A stretch of DNA of 64,000 nucleotides from contig NZ_NUGT01000017.1 in NCBI RefSeq assembly GCF_002574545.1, forward strand, positions 182,527 through 246,526, in the 5' to 3' direction. The notes beneath the pieces were generated by a model. The model was given only the letters and a program-made list of their open reading frames with translations, did no database searches and was not told the DNA's origin. Of this stretch, positions 8,532 to 16,585 are shown one piece after another. The number at the start of each line of letters is the position of its first letter. Positions within the stretch are counted from its first letter, which is position 1. Source of the DNA: Bacillus sp. AFS055030. GTDB lineage: Bacteria > Bacillota > Bacilli > Bacillales > Bacillaceae_G. The position numbers and the translations under genes are program-made.

Positions 8532-10013
8532 ATGAGTAGTACATCTAGTAGGCATTTATCGAAGGATGAAATGGTTACTTTAATACAAAATGGACTAGAG
8601 AGGACAAATAATTCGAAAAAGATTGTTATAGTAGGAGCGGGAATTTCGGGATTAGTGGCAGGTTCTTTATTAAAGGAAGCTGGACATGAGGTGACGATTT
8701 TAGAAGCAAATGGTCGTGTAGGTGGACGAATTTTTACGAAAAGAGCACCTTTTATTAATGAACAATACTTGGAATTGGGAGCAATGCGTATTGCTTCTGA
8801 TCACAAGCTGGTACTTGAATATATTCGAAAATTTAATTTAAAGATCAACGAATTTATAAATGGGAAGTCAGAGGATCTTATTTTTGTTAACGGGGTAAAG
8901 ACAACACAAAAGCAATATGAACAAAACCCTGATATATTAGGTTATCGTGTAGCAGAAAATGAAAAAGGGGTGAATGTCGATCAGTTAATTGAAAGGTCGC
9001 TAAAGTCCACAATGGATTTTATTAAACAAGACCCTTATGAAAATTGGAAAACCGTTATTAAAAATTATGATCATCATTCAATGGATTCATTCTTAAGATA
9101 CAACCCAATCGGTACACCTTTATCACCTGGTGCGATAGAGGAAGTAAAAGTACTTCAAGGGATGGAAGGATTTCCTGAACTTGCCTTTACTGCAATATTA
9201 AGAGAGTTCATTGTGTTATTTTCAAAAGAAATTAAGTTTTATGAGATTACCGGTGGGAATGATCAACTACCTAAAAAGTTTTTGGCACAATTGAAGGATA
9301 ATTTATTCTTTGGACAAAAAATGAATAAAATCGTCCAAGAAAATAATCAAGTAACGATTCACTCAGATCATTATACAAGCCATCTGCCTTATCAAACGAC
9401 TGCAGACTATGCCATTATTACTATCCCGTTTTCGTTATTAAACTTCATAGAAGTGGTTCCACGAAATTCATTTTCTTATGATAAATGGAAAGCTATACGA
9501 GAATTACACTATGTTCCTTCTACTAAAATTGGACTTCAGTTTAAAACTAGATTTTGGGAGAAAGATGGTACATTAGGTGGGAAATTAACCACAGATTTAC
9601 CAATCCGGTTTGCATATTATCCTAGTAATCATAATGGTAAAAATGGATCGGGAATTGTTTTAGCTAGTTATACTTGGGAAGATGATGCATTGATTTGGGA
9701 TAGTATGTCTGAAAATGATCGGATAATGAATGCATTAAGTAATTTGGCCATAATCCATGGTAATCAAGTTTATACAGAATTTATTACTGGTTACACACAT
9801 AGTTGGGCTCTTTATCCATACTCTGGAGGTGCATTTTCTATGTTCAAACCAGAACAAAATAGAGAGTTGACACCTTATATTTCCACTCCTGAGGGGCGAG
9901 TGCATTTTGCCGGTGAACATACATCAACTGCACCTGCATGGATTGAAGGCGCAATCGAATCTGGCATTCGATCAGCATTTGAAGTAAATAACCGAACCAT
10001 CGTAGAACGATAA
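8532..10013 (+). CDS. FAD-dependent amine oxidase (flavin monoamine oxidase / L-amino acid oxidase family)
   Basis: 493 residues. An N-terminal extension of about 30 residues precedes the Rossmann dinucleotide fold GAGISG (35-40), the ribose-binding acidic residue in ILEAN (58) and the GRVGGR motif (61-66). The C-terminus has the second FAD motif FAGEHTS followed by WIEGAIESG. These are diagnostic of the MAO/LAAO family, which oxidises amines or amino acids to imines and releases H2O2. No signal peptide is seen. It lies 73 bp upstream of cotJA with no terminator between them. Substrate is unknown. Confidence 0.88.
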   Translation: MSSTSSRHLSKDEMVTLIQNGLERTNNSKKIVIVGAGISGLVAGSLLKEAGHEVTILEANGRVGGRIFTKRAPFINEQYLELGAMRIASDHKLVLEYIRKFNLKINEFINGKSEDLIFVNGVKTTQKQYEQNPDILGYRVAENEKGVNVDQLIERSLKSTMDFIKQDPYENWKTVIKNYDHHSMDSFLRYNPIGTPLSPGAIEEVKVLQGMEGFPELAFTAILREFIVLFSKEIKFYEITGGNDQLPKKFLAQLKDNLFFGQKMNKIVQENNQVTIHSDHYTSHLPYQTTADYAIITIPFSLLNFIEVVPRNSFSYDKWKAIRELHYVPSTKIGLQFKTRFWEKDGTLGGKLTTDLPIRFAYYPSNHNGKNGSGIVLASYTWEDDALIWDSMSENDRIMNALSNLAIIHGNQVYTEFITGYTHSWALYPYSGGAFSMFKPEQNRELTPYISTPEGRVHFAGEHTSTAPAWIEGAIESGIRSAFEVNNRTIVER

Positions 10014-10017
10014 AAAT

Positions 10018-10046
10018 TCATTTTTTAAATTTCCGTTGAATATAGT
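10018..10046 (+). promoter_or_regulatory. possible SigE-type promoter for cotJABC
   Basis: TCATTTT (10018-10024), 14 bp, then AATATAGT (10039-10046) loosely resembles the mother-cell SigE consensus that drives cotJ in B. subtilis. The match is imperfect. Confidence 0.35.
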
Positions 10047-10086
10047 GAAAATAGTGGATGTCTTTTTATTTGAGGGAGTGATCAGT

Positions 10087-10329
10087 TTGAACGAAAATAA
10101 TCAAGGACTACAATTTACCCCTGTGAAAACATGGAATGTTTTTCATGGCCCAAATGACCCTTGTCCACCAATTGGTACAAAATATTACTCTACACCACCA
10201 CATTTGTATTTAGGATTTCAGCCACCAGGACTAGAGCAATTTTCTTACAAAGAGGCATTGAAAAAAGGTACTTTATGGAAAGTGTTTTATGACTATTACG
10301 AGAATCCATATAAACCAAGGAGGGATTAA
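10087..10329 (+). CDS. cotJA: spore coat-associated protein CotJA
   Basis: 80 residues from TTG 10087, which sits 6 bp after GAGGGAGTG. A longer reading from ATG 10036 lacks a ribosome site and adds residues not seen in the family. The conserved core DPCPPIGTKYY, followed by PPHLYLGFQPP and KEALKKGTLWK, is typical of CotJA. The protein is small, proline- and aromatic-rich, has no catalytic motif and is deposited in the spore coat with CotJB and CotJC. It is the first gene of cotJABC, ending 2 bp before cotJB. Confidence 0.92.
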   Translation: MNENNQGLQFTPVKTWNVFHGPNDPCPPIGTKYYSTPPHLYLGFQPPGLEQFSYKEALKKGTLWKVFYDYYENPYKPRRD

Positions 10330-10331
10330 AA

Positions 10332-10595
10332 ATGCCTGAGCAACTTCCTCCAGAATATTATCAAGATTTAGAGGAACTGCAAGCTGTTGATTTTGTACTA
10401 GTAGAACTAACTTTATATTTAGATACTCATCCAAGTGATCAAAATGCAATTCACCAATTTAATCAATACGCCCAATATAAAAAACAAATCGAAGCTAATT
10501 TTGAATCAAAATATGGACCATTATATCAATTTGGTGGCAGTTATTCAGATCAAAACTGGAACTGGCATAAAGGCCCATGGCCATGGCAGGTTTAG
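10332..10595 (+). CDS. cotJB: spore coat protein CotJB
   Basis: 87 residues, the same length as B. subtilis CotJB. The EELQAVDFVLVELTLYLDTHP segment (written here in part) and the tryptophan-rich C-terminus WNWHKGPWPWQV are family features. An AAGGAGGG ribosome site overlaps the end of cotJA. It acts with CotJA and CotJC in the inner coat; molecular function is unknown. Confidence 0.93.
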   Translation: MPEQLPPEYYQDLEELQAVDFVLVELTLYLDTHPSDQNAIHQFNQYAQYKKQIEANFESKYGPLYQFGGSYSDQNWNWHKGPWPWQV

Positions 10596-10610
10596 AAGGA
10601 GGGAATATTC

Positions 10611-11180
10611 ATGTGGGTTTATCAAAAAAAACTACAATATCCAGTTAAAGTGAGTACCTGTAACCCTATGCTTGCCAAATTTTTAGTTGAACAATATGGG
10701 GGAGCAGACGGAGAGTTGGCTGCTGCTTTAAGATACTTAAATCAGCGATATTCTATTCCGGATAAAGTTATTGGACTTTTAACGGATATTGGAACAGAAG
10801 AATTTGCTCATTTAGAAATGATTGCTACGATGATCTATAAGCTAACAAAAGACGCGACTCCAGACCAAATGAAAGCTGCCGGACTAGATGCTCATTATGC
10901 CTCTCATGATAGTGCATTGTTCTACCATAATGCAGACGGTGTGCCGTTTACTGCTGCCTATATTCAAGCAAAAGGTGATCCAATTGCCGATTTATATGAA
11001 GATATTGCAGCTGAAGAAAAGGCTAGGGCAACGTATCAATGGATCATTGATCTATCTGATGACCCTGATTTAAATGATAGTTTAAGATTTTTAAGAGAGC
11101 GTGAAATTGTTCATTCACAGAGATTTAGAGAAGCTGTAGAAATTCTGAAAGAGGATCGACAACAGCGGAAGATTTTTTAA
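10611..11180 (+). CDS. cotJC: spore coat manganese catalase-like protein CotJC
   Basis: 189 residues, the length of B. subtilis CotJC. It is a ferritin-like four-helix protein related to non-haem manganese catalases. Candidate dimetal ligands are the glutamate in GADGELAAALRYL (about 35), the E..H pair in GTEEFAHLEMI (about 66-69), the glutamates in YEDIAAEEKARA and the E..H in REREIVHSQRF (about 166-170). It probably disproportionates peroxide or stores manganese in the coat. The upstream amine oxidase makes H2O2 in family members, so a functional link is possible. A terminator follows. Confidence 0.94.
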   Translation: MWVYQKKLQYPVKVSTCNPMLAKFLVEQYGGADGELAAALRYLNQRYSIPDKVIGLLTDIGTEEFAHLEMIATMIYKLTKDATPDQMKAAGLDAHYASHDSALFYHNADGVPFTAAYIQAKGDPIADLYEDIAAEEKARATYQWIIDLSDDPDLNDSLRFLREREIVHSQRFREAVEILKEDRQQRKIF

Positions 11181-11208
11181 GTTGGTTTAACTTGAATGAT
11201 AATTTTTT

Positions 11209-11247
11209 AAAACCTGTTCCTTCTATAGTATAGGGAACAGGTTTTTA
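11209..11247 (+). terminator. intrinsic terminator of cotJABC
   Basis: AAAACCTGTTCC (11209-11220) pairs with GGAACAGGTTTT (11234-11245), with a T tract. Confidence 0.92.
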
Positions 11248-11263
11248 TTTTAGTAACAGCTAA

Positions 11264-11386
11264 TTAATTGGAAAAATTATTATTATATTAGAAGTTGATT
11301 TTTGTGAAGTAAATATTCAAAAGCCTACATTAGAAGAAATATTTATGGATAAAAGTATTCATATGAATCAACAGGAGGTAATTTAC
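11264..11386 (+). pseudogene. C-terminal remnant of an ABC-2 type ATP-binding protein
   Basis: After a stop at 11261 the frame reads an ATPase tail with no start or ribosome site: a hydrophobic strand, then EVNIQKPTLEEIFMDK. This [KR]P[ST]LE[ED][IV]F signature ends many BcrA-type ABC ATPases, and related forms (DLEEIFLHYY, RLEDLFIQLTG) end the intact ATPases elsewhere in this window. Everything before it is missing. The frame runs on without a stop into the next small gene, so the remnant presumably once preceded it in an operon. Confidence 0.6.
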
Positions 11387-11575
11387 TTGAAATTTTTTAT
11401 TACATTACTTGAAATAATATTTGTAGCAAGTGTAGTTGGTATTGTTGCAAGTAATTTTGGAGTGGAATGGTTAAAAGAACTAAAAGTGTTTCTATATATA
11501 TTAGTTGGATTAAGTTTGGTACTTAGTTATCTCCTAAAAAACAATATAAAAAGTAACACAAAAAGTACACTATAG
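11387..11575 (+). CDS. small membrane protein of unknown function
   Basis: 62 residues from TTG 11387, eight bases after AGGAGG (11373-11378). Two hydrophobic helices (about residues 3-24 and 31-47) are joined by a short loop, and the tail is lysine-, asparagine- and serine-rich. I do not recognise a family. A remnant of an ABC ATPase lies in the same frame directly upstream, so this may be a surviving companion of a lost transporter. Its stop lies within the left arm of the terminator at 11561-11614. A longer start at ATG 11345 is disfavoured because it lacks a ribosome site. Confidence 0.5.
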   Translation: MKFFITLLEIIFVASVVGIVASNFGVEWLKELKVFLYILVGLSLVLSYLLKNNIKSNTKSTL

Positions 11576-11617
11576 CGATGGGCACATAAGTGTCTACCGC
11601 TATAGTGTACTTTTATT
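11561..11617. terminator. bidirectional intrinsic terminator with a 17-bp stem
   Basis: AAAAGTACACTATAGCG (11561-11577) pairs perfectly with its complement at 11598-11614 across a 20-base loop, flanked by A and T tracts. Confidence 0.88.
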
Positions 11618-11740
11618 TCTATATAAAAACTGATACAGGTAAGTTTTTTCCGGTGTTGTCGATCTTCTTTCCAGAGTTTGCGGCTTTCAGAATTTATATG
11701 CAGGTCACTCAAAACAAGCTCGCCAAATTTTGTTATGACA

Positions 11741-11833
11741 TGAAATTGTAACAAATTTCACAAAACTCTATGATGTTAATAGTATTTCCAAAATTTATAT
11801 GATAATATTAAACTATAAGTCACGCAAACGTGA
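11741..11833 (+). promoter_or_regulatory. inverted repeats in the control region of the TerD cluster
   Basis: Two dyads precede the first terD-like gene: TGAAATT-6 bp-AATTTCA (11741-11760) and TCACG-CAAA-CGTGA (11820-11833). The second lies about 30 bp before the start codon. Their binding proteins are unknown. B. subtilis yceC is under extracytoplasmic sigma factors, but no clear TGAAAC/CGTA promoter was recognised here. Confidence 0.35.
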
Positions 11834-11863
11834 TTAATACATGGTAAGGAGTGTTAAAAGCAT

Positions 11864-12457
11864 ATGGCAATTTCTTTACAAAAAGGTCAAAAAGTCGACC
11901 TTACAAAAGGAAGAGCGGGACTTTCCTCTTTAATTGTAGGTTTAGGTTGGGATCCGGTTAAAAAAAGTGGCGGATTTTTCGGATTTGGTAAACAAGAAAA
12001 CATTGATTGTGACGCTTCTGTTTTAATGTTAGATGAAAATGATAAGTTAAGAAGTGCAAGTGATGTAATCTATTTTGGAAACAAAAAAAGTTTATGCGGT
12101 AGCGTAGTTCATTCTGGAGATAATCTAACGGGTGATGGAAACGGTGACGATGAGCAAATATTTGTTAATTTAAATAAGGTTCCATCTTATGTACATAAAC
12201 TTGTATTTGTTGTAAATATCTATGCTTGTGTTCAACGTAAGCAAGATTTCGGTATGATTAAAAACGCATTTATTCGTGTAGTAGATAAGTCGGCAAACTC
12301 TGAGTTAGTAAACTACAATATTACTGAAAATTATTTAGGTTTAACTGCGTTATTCCCTGGTGAGATTTATCGCCATAATGGGGAGTGGAAGTTCTCTGCG
12401 GTTGGAGAGGGAACAAAAGATATAGCTTTAGATAAAATAGTTCAACGTTTTCAATAA
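11864..12457 (+). CDS. TerD-family stress protein (YceC-like)
   Basis: 197 residues. The TerD domain is clear: LQKGQKVDLTK at the N-terminus, GLGWDP, the acidic CDASVLML segment, GDNLTGDGNGDDEQI (about 86-100) and a C-terminal GEIYRHNGEWKF. TerD domains bind calcium through these aspartate clusters and act in tellurite, oxidative and envelope stress responses. It differs from the next gene by an insert around KSGGFFGFGKQ and by CDA in place of DLDSS, so its metal site may be altered. RBS AAGGAG precedes ATG 11864. First gene of the cluster. Confidence 0.9.
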   Translation: MAISLQKGQKVDLTKGRAGLSSLIVGLGWDPVKKSGGFFGFGKQENIDCDASVLMLDENDKLRSASDVIYFGNKKSLCGSVVHSGDNLTGDGNGDDEQIFVNLNKVPSYVHKLVFVVNIYACVQRKQDFGMIKNAFIRVVDKSANSELVNYNITENYLGLTALFPGEIYRHNGEWKFSAVGEGTKDIALDKIVQRFQ

Positions 12458-12491
12458 ATAATTTACATAAAGGACAAGGAGTGTATTTAAA

Positions 12492-13070
12492 ATGACAGTA
12501 AATTTATTAAAAGGACAAAAAGTAGATTTAACGAAAACAAATCCTGGTTTAACGAATATTGTTGTTGGATTAGGTTGGGATACTAACAAGTACAGTGGCG
12601 GTAATGACTTTGACTTAGACTCATCAGTATTCTTATTAAATGGAGCTAGCAAATGTGCTTCTGAAAAAGATTTCGTATTTTATAACAATACAGTAGGTGG
12701 AAATGGATCAGTTAAACATCACGGTGATAACAGAACTGGCGCTGGTGATGGTGACGATGAGCAAATTACAGTTAACCTAACAAACGTTCCTGCTTCAGTA
12801 GAAAGAATCGCATTTGCTATTACGATTCATGAAGCTGATGCACGTAACCAAAATTTCGGACAAGTTAGCAACTCTTATGTTCGTATTTTAAATGAAACGA
12901 ATGGTGAAGAATTAATTCGCTATGATTTAGGTGAAGATTTCTCAATTGAAACTTCAGTAGTAGTTGGTGAGTTATATCGTCATAATGGCGAATGGAAATT
13001 CAATGCAATTGGTAGCGGCTACCAAGGTGGTTTAATCTCACTAGTTAGAGATTACGGCTTAGACGCTTAA
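12492..13070 (+). CDS. TerD-family stress protein (YceD-like)
   Basis: 192 residues, canonical TerD: LLKGQKVDLTKTNPGL, VGLGWDTN, the calcium-binding FDLDSSVF and GDNRTGAGDGDDEQI, FAITIHEADARNQNFGQV and GELYRHNGEWKFNAIG. It is more typical than the preceding paralogue and retains all acidic residues. RBS AAGGAGTG lies 7 bp upstream. A hairpin (13102-13130) follows, so the downstream HTH-YceG-YceH genes may be transcribed partly by read-through or from their own promoter. Confidence 0.94.
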   Translation: MTVNLLKGQKVDLTKTNPGLTNIVVGLGWDTNKYSGGNDFDLDSSVFLLNGASKCASEKDFVFYNNTVGGNGSVKHHGDNRTGAGDGDDEQITVNLTNVPASVERIAFAITIHEADARNQNFGQVSNSYVRILNETNGEELIRYDLGEDFSIETSVVVGELYRHNGEWKFNAIGSGYQGGLISLVRDYGLDA

Positions 13071-13101
13071 TTTTATTTTAAAAAAAGTTTGTGGATAGTC
13101 A

Positions 13102-13130
13102 AAAGGGGAAAGCTTATGTATTTCCCCTTT
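13102..13130 (+). terminator. hairpin after the TerD pair, weak terminator
   Basis: AAAGGGGAAA (13102-13111) pairs with TTTCCCCTTT (13121-13130). The downstream tract is CTATTTGG rather than a full T run, so termination may be partial. Confidence 0.55.
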
Positions 13131-13299
13131 CTATTTGGATATAGTCCGAAAAGTTGATTTGGCGGGCGGTCTAAACCTACTTTATTATCGTTTAGTACAT
13201 CTTTAGAAAATGGTTTCTAAGTATGTACTAGATGATAATTTTAGTTTAAGATGTTTTCCTAATGTAATGTTGCATTATTTAGAAGTTCGGGGTGGGATT

Positions 13300-13506
13300 T
13301 TGGATAAACAAAGTAATACGATAAATTTAAATGATCCAAGTTTACTTAGTTCTCGTCAAGCATGTGAAGAGTGGGGGATCAATGATTCAACATTACGGAA
13401 ACGAATAAATGATTTTCCAGACGGTTCGATACGTAAATTTGGTTCCTCTTGGGTAGTAACTCGTGAAGGTATGTTAGCAGTTTTTGGACAACCAAAAATG
13501 AAATAA
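13300..13506 (+). CDS. small helix-turn-helix (MerR/excisionase-like) protein
   Basis: 68 residues from TTG 13300, which follows GGGGTGG. The frame also opens from ATG 13210 without a ribosome site. The body LSSRQACEEWGINDSTLRKRI followed by FPDGSIRKFGSSWVVTREGM has the layout of a winged HTH of the excisionase/MerR-like type: helix-turn-helix with a short beta wing (FGSSWVV). It probably binds DNA. It lies 24 bp before the YceG-like gene, in the place where B. subtilis has yceE and yceF. Role in the stress cluster is an inference. Confidence 0.65.
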   Translation: MDKQSNTINLNDPSLLSSRQACEEWGINDSTLRKRINDFPDGSIRKFGSSWVVTREGMLAVFGQPKMK

Positions 13507-13530
13507 TCACATCAGAAAGGAGTATCTATT

Positions 13531-15150
13531 ATGTCTGCGATCAACCCAGTAGCCATGGATATTAATCAACATGAGTGGTTGAGTATTTTGAAACAACCTT
13601 CTAAATTAAGACAATCTTATCAAGTAGAAGGGGAAACTATACAGTTTAATCAAATTGCATGGCGAATTTTAGGAACAAGCTTCGATGAAGACGAGTATTT
13701 TGAAAATTTATATGAACTAGTACATGACGAGGCTTTAAATGTCATTCTACTAAGCGAAGATTTAGACAAGACAATTTCGAATGATATGTTACAAGCAGTT
13801 CAAAGAGTAGTCACAATTAACAATGCTGAAAACGGATTATCAGTGAACAGACTAATTGCATTCCTTGAAGGTGAGCGATTAATTCCGAAGCACGAAAATC
13901 AGAGCATCCACAGACATATTCGGGAACAAATTAAATCTGTTTTATCTACTTTTAAAGATTCACATAAAAATGGATTCCTAGATAGTAATTTTAGAAGGAT
14001 CTTAGTTGATCTCGTTAAATGGTTACATAACCATGTAAATAAATGGATTGAGACATTTCCTACTAGTTCTCCACTTATTTTGTGGTATGGTGATGCAACG
14101 ATAAGTGAAAGTTATTTTCTTTACTTACTAATCCTTTTAGGTTTTGATGTTGCTATATTTCATCCTGAAGGAAAAGATTCATTATCTCATTTAGTAGGTA
14201 CAAAGAACGAAGGAATTAAGCGATTACCTTCAAAGACATCTTTAGTACCTTTTCCAACAGAAAAACCAGTTAGGAAAAGTACAGTTGCCCATCGAGCGAC
14301 GAAGGAAATTGAGCAATTATTGCATACTGAGGATTCATTATTATTTAAACCATGGCAATTTAGAAATTATATTCCTCGATCAATTACGTTAAAAACAACC
14401 TTTGATGAATTATTCATTTTACATAAAGAAAGAGCAATGTTACGTCCTAATTTTCAAGTAAAGGACAATAGTGTTGAAATACCTGTTTTCTTTATGAAGG
14501 TTCTAGGTGTGACGAAAAATCACCGTGACTATTGGGAAAAAATTGGCCAACTAACTGAAAGTAATTTGACACTTAAAATAGATAAATTTCCATTTACACA
14601 ATTAGTTAAAGGAAACCAACAATATCATTACCAAAATGCTTTAGGGCGTGACGGGCTACTAGACCCAGAAAAGATGGTGGAAAGTAACTGGTGGAGATAT
14701 AAAGAACTTCCAAGTGGATTACAGTTTGGTTTAGCCTCTGCTATATCTAGATATGTTGACCGAGCAAATATTAAACCGTTACCAAATGAAACAAAAGATC
14801 AGACCCAGTTATTTTTATTTAGCCAATCGATGAATATACCAAATGAAATATTAAGATTACTACAACAGTTTGATTACACACAGCAAGTTCCGAAATTAAT
14901 TATTTATAATACAGAAAGAGATGGTGAACTAAATAGAAATGACGCAGCACTGCTTCTATTATTAAATGAGTTTGGCGTGGATTTAATTTTACTTAATCCA
15001 ACGGGTCAGAATGATATCGAATTATTCGTAGATGAAAAATTTTTCGATTCTCATTGGTTAGATGAGGTTACTTTCGATACTGAATTTCAAGTGTTGCGAC
15101 CATCAGGACAGTCACTAATTAAAAATCTATTTAGAAAAATAGTTAAATAA
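13531..15150 (+). CDS. YceG-like protein, Ter-associated biosynthetic-module component
   Basis: 539 residues, close to the length of B. subtilis YceG. No signal peptide or membrane segment is seen. Segments such as PLILWYGDATISESYFLYLL and the related C-terminal VPKLIIYNTERDGELNRNDAALLLLL (each shown in part as motifs) suggest two repeated Rossmann-like halves. The family is linked by gene context to TerD and TelA proteins in a proposed small-molecule or nucleotide-dependent stress system; its chemistry is unproven. Good RBS AGAAAGGAG. It is followed at 14 bp by the TelA-like gene. Confidence 0.82.
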   Translation: MSAINPVAMDINQHEWLSILKQPSKLRQSYQVEGETIQFNQIAWRILGTSFDEDEYFENLYELVHDEALNVILLSEDLDKTISNDMLQAVQRVVTINNAENGLSVNRLIAFLEGERLIPKHENQSIHRHIREQIKSVLSTFKDSHKNGFLDSNFRRILVDLVKWLHNHVNKWIETFPTSSPLILWYGDATISESYFLYLLILLGFDVAIFHPEGKDSLSHLVGTKNEGIKRLPSKTSLVPFPTEKPVRKSTVAHRATKEIEQLLHTEDSLLFKPWQFRNYIPRSITLKTTFDELFILHKERAMLRPNFQVKDNSVEIPVFFMKVLGVTKNHRDYWEKIGQLTESNLTLKIDKFPFTQLVKGNQQYHYQNALGRDGLLDPEKMVESNWWRYKELPSGLQFGLASAISRYVDRANIKPLPNETKDQTQLFLFSQSMNIPNEILRLLQQFDYTQQVPKLIIYNTERDGELNRNDAALLLLLNEFGVDLILLNPTGQNDIELFVDEKFFDSHWLDEVTFDTEFQVLRPSGQSLIKNLFRKIVK

Positions 15151-15164
15151 AAGGGGAACTAAAA

Positions 15165-16244
15165 ATGTCTATAAATACACTGACTAGTTTAGAAAAGCAA
15201 GATGAAATTTTGAATGCAAATGATATGAAATTGCAATTAAGAAATGAACCTGAGGTACATCGTTTAGCAAGTTCAATTGACCATAAAAATCAAATCGCAT
15301 TATTGGAGTATGGGAAAGAACCTGCAACTGAAATTTCTACCTTTTCAGGTAAAATTTTAAATACAATTAAGGCTTCAAGTATGGAAGAATCTAGTGTTTT
15401 ATTAAAACAATTAGGTAAAATTATGGACCGCTTTGATGCAAAAGATTTTGCTGAAGAAAAAGGTTTTCTTTCTAAAATTTTTAATCGTGGTCAAAAGTTA
15501 ATTGATAAATTATTTGATAAATATCAGTCAATGGGTACTGAAATTGATAAAGTGTATGTAGAAATTACAAAATATGAACACGAAATGAAAACATCTACAA
15601 ATACATTAGAACAACTTTATGAGCAAAACGTAGCCTATTATCTGGAGTTAGAAAAATATATTGTAGCTGCAGAAATGAAAGTAGAAGAGTTGAAAACACA
15701 GCTTCCTGCTTTAACTGAAAGAGCTGGATCAGGTAATCAACTTGCCATGATGGAGTTAGATTCCTTAAAAAATGCAATCGAGTTACTTGAGCAACGTACT
15801 TATGATTTAGAAATGGCAAAACAAGTTGCTTATCAATCAGCTCCGCAAATTCGTTTATTACAACGTGGTAATACGAAATTAATTGGTAAAATTAACTCTG
15901 CATTTGTAACAACTATTCCAATTTTTAAAACTGCATTAATTAATGCGATAGCAGCTAAAAGACAAAATTTAGTAGCTCAATCAATGAATGAATTAGATAA
16001 GAGAACAAACGAATTATTATTACGTAATGCCAATACCATTTCACAGCAAAGTGTGGATATTGCTAGATTATCAGGATCACCTAGTATTAAGATTGAGACG
16101 ATGGAAGAAACTTGGAATATCATTATGAAGGGTATGCAAGAAACGAAAGCGATTGAAGAAGAAAATAAAATTCAACGTGAACAAGGTAAACTTCGTTTAG
16201 AGCAGCTGCAAGAAAACTTCATTAAACTTAAGCAAGGGAAGTAA
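15165..16244 (+). CDS. toxic anion resistance protein, TelA/YceH family
   Basis: 359 residues, near B. subtilis YceH in length. The protein is largely alpha-helical with heptad-rich stretches (about 100-230 and 310-355) and the family core LRLLQRGNTKLIGKIN-type segment (about 225-240) followed by TTIPIFKTALINAI. TelA proteins are cytosolic partners in tellurite and anion resistance, here paired with TerD and YceG-like proteins. RBS AAGGGGAAC. A terminator ends the operon. Confidence 0.9.
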   Translation: MSINTLTSLEKQDEILNANDMKLQLRNEPEVHRLASSIDHKNQIALLEYGKEPATEISTFSGKILNTIKASSMEESSVLLKQLGKIMDRFDAKDFAEEKGFLSKIFNRGQKLIDKLFDKYQSMGTEIDKVYVEITKYEHEMKTSTNTLEQLYEQNVAYYLELEKYIVAAEMKVEELKTQLPALTERAGSGNQLAMMELDSLKNAIELLEQRTYDLEMAKQVAYQSAPQIRLLQRGNTKLIGKINSAFVTTIPIFKTALINAIAAKRQNLVAQSMNELDKRTNELLLRNANTISQQSVDIARLSGSPSIKIETMEETWNIIMKGMQETKAIEEENKIQREQGKLRLEQLQENFIKLKQGK

Positions 16245-16255
16245 TGATATAGGTT

Positions 16256-16292
16256 AAAGTCAGTGGCTTAAACAATGCTACTGACTTTTGTT
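16256..16292 (+). terminator. intrinsic terminator of the TerD-YceG-YceH cluster
   Basis: AAAGTCAGTGGC (16256-16267) pairs with GCTACTGACTTT (16277-16288), one G-U pair, then TTGTTTAT. Confidence 0.88.
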
Positions 16293-16411
16293 TATATTTA
16301 ATGATAGTTTAGATAATCGGGGAGTAGTTTTAGCAAATTTTGATTCTTTTATTTTCAAAAAATGTTATTATAATATAATGAGATAAATTAAAAAGTTAAT
16401 GCTATAGTACA

Positions 16412-16451
16412 TAGTGTTGTAAAGAATTGGAAGATTCGATTTGCGACACTA
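16412..16451. other. long unexplained hairpin in the gap before the siderophore operon
   Basis: TAGTGTTGTAAA (16412-16423) pairs with TTTGCGACACTA (16440-16451) using two G-U pairs; inside, GAAT and ATTC extend the stem. It is not followed by a T run and lies about 55 bp upstream of the Fur-controlled promoter. The rest of 16293-16505 is AT-rich with no gene seen. Confidence 0.55.
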
Positions 16452-16505
16452 TTTAAGCTGATAAGTGAATAATTCTGAAAGTTCTGTAACAATGATGGAA
16501 TTCTA

Positions 16506-16556
16506 TTGAACATTAAATGTCGCTTTAGTATAATTAATGATTGAAAATGATTATCA
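16506..16556 (+). promoter_or_regulatory. SigA promoter with overlapping Fur box
   Basis: TTGAAC (16506-16511), 17 bp, TATAAT (16529-16534), then TGAAAATGATTATCA at 16542-16556, which matches the 7-1-7 Fur box TGATAATNATTATCA at all but one position. The box covers the expected start site, so iron-loaded Fur would block the siderophore operon. Confidence 0.88.
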
Positions 16557-16585
16557 ACTTCAGTGTTAATTAAGGAGAGAACGAA

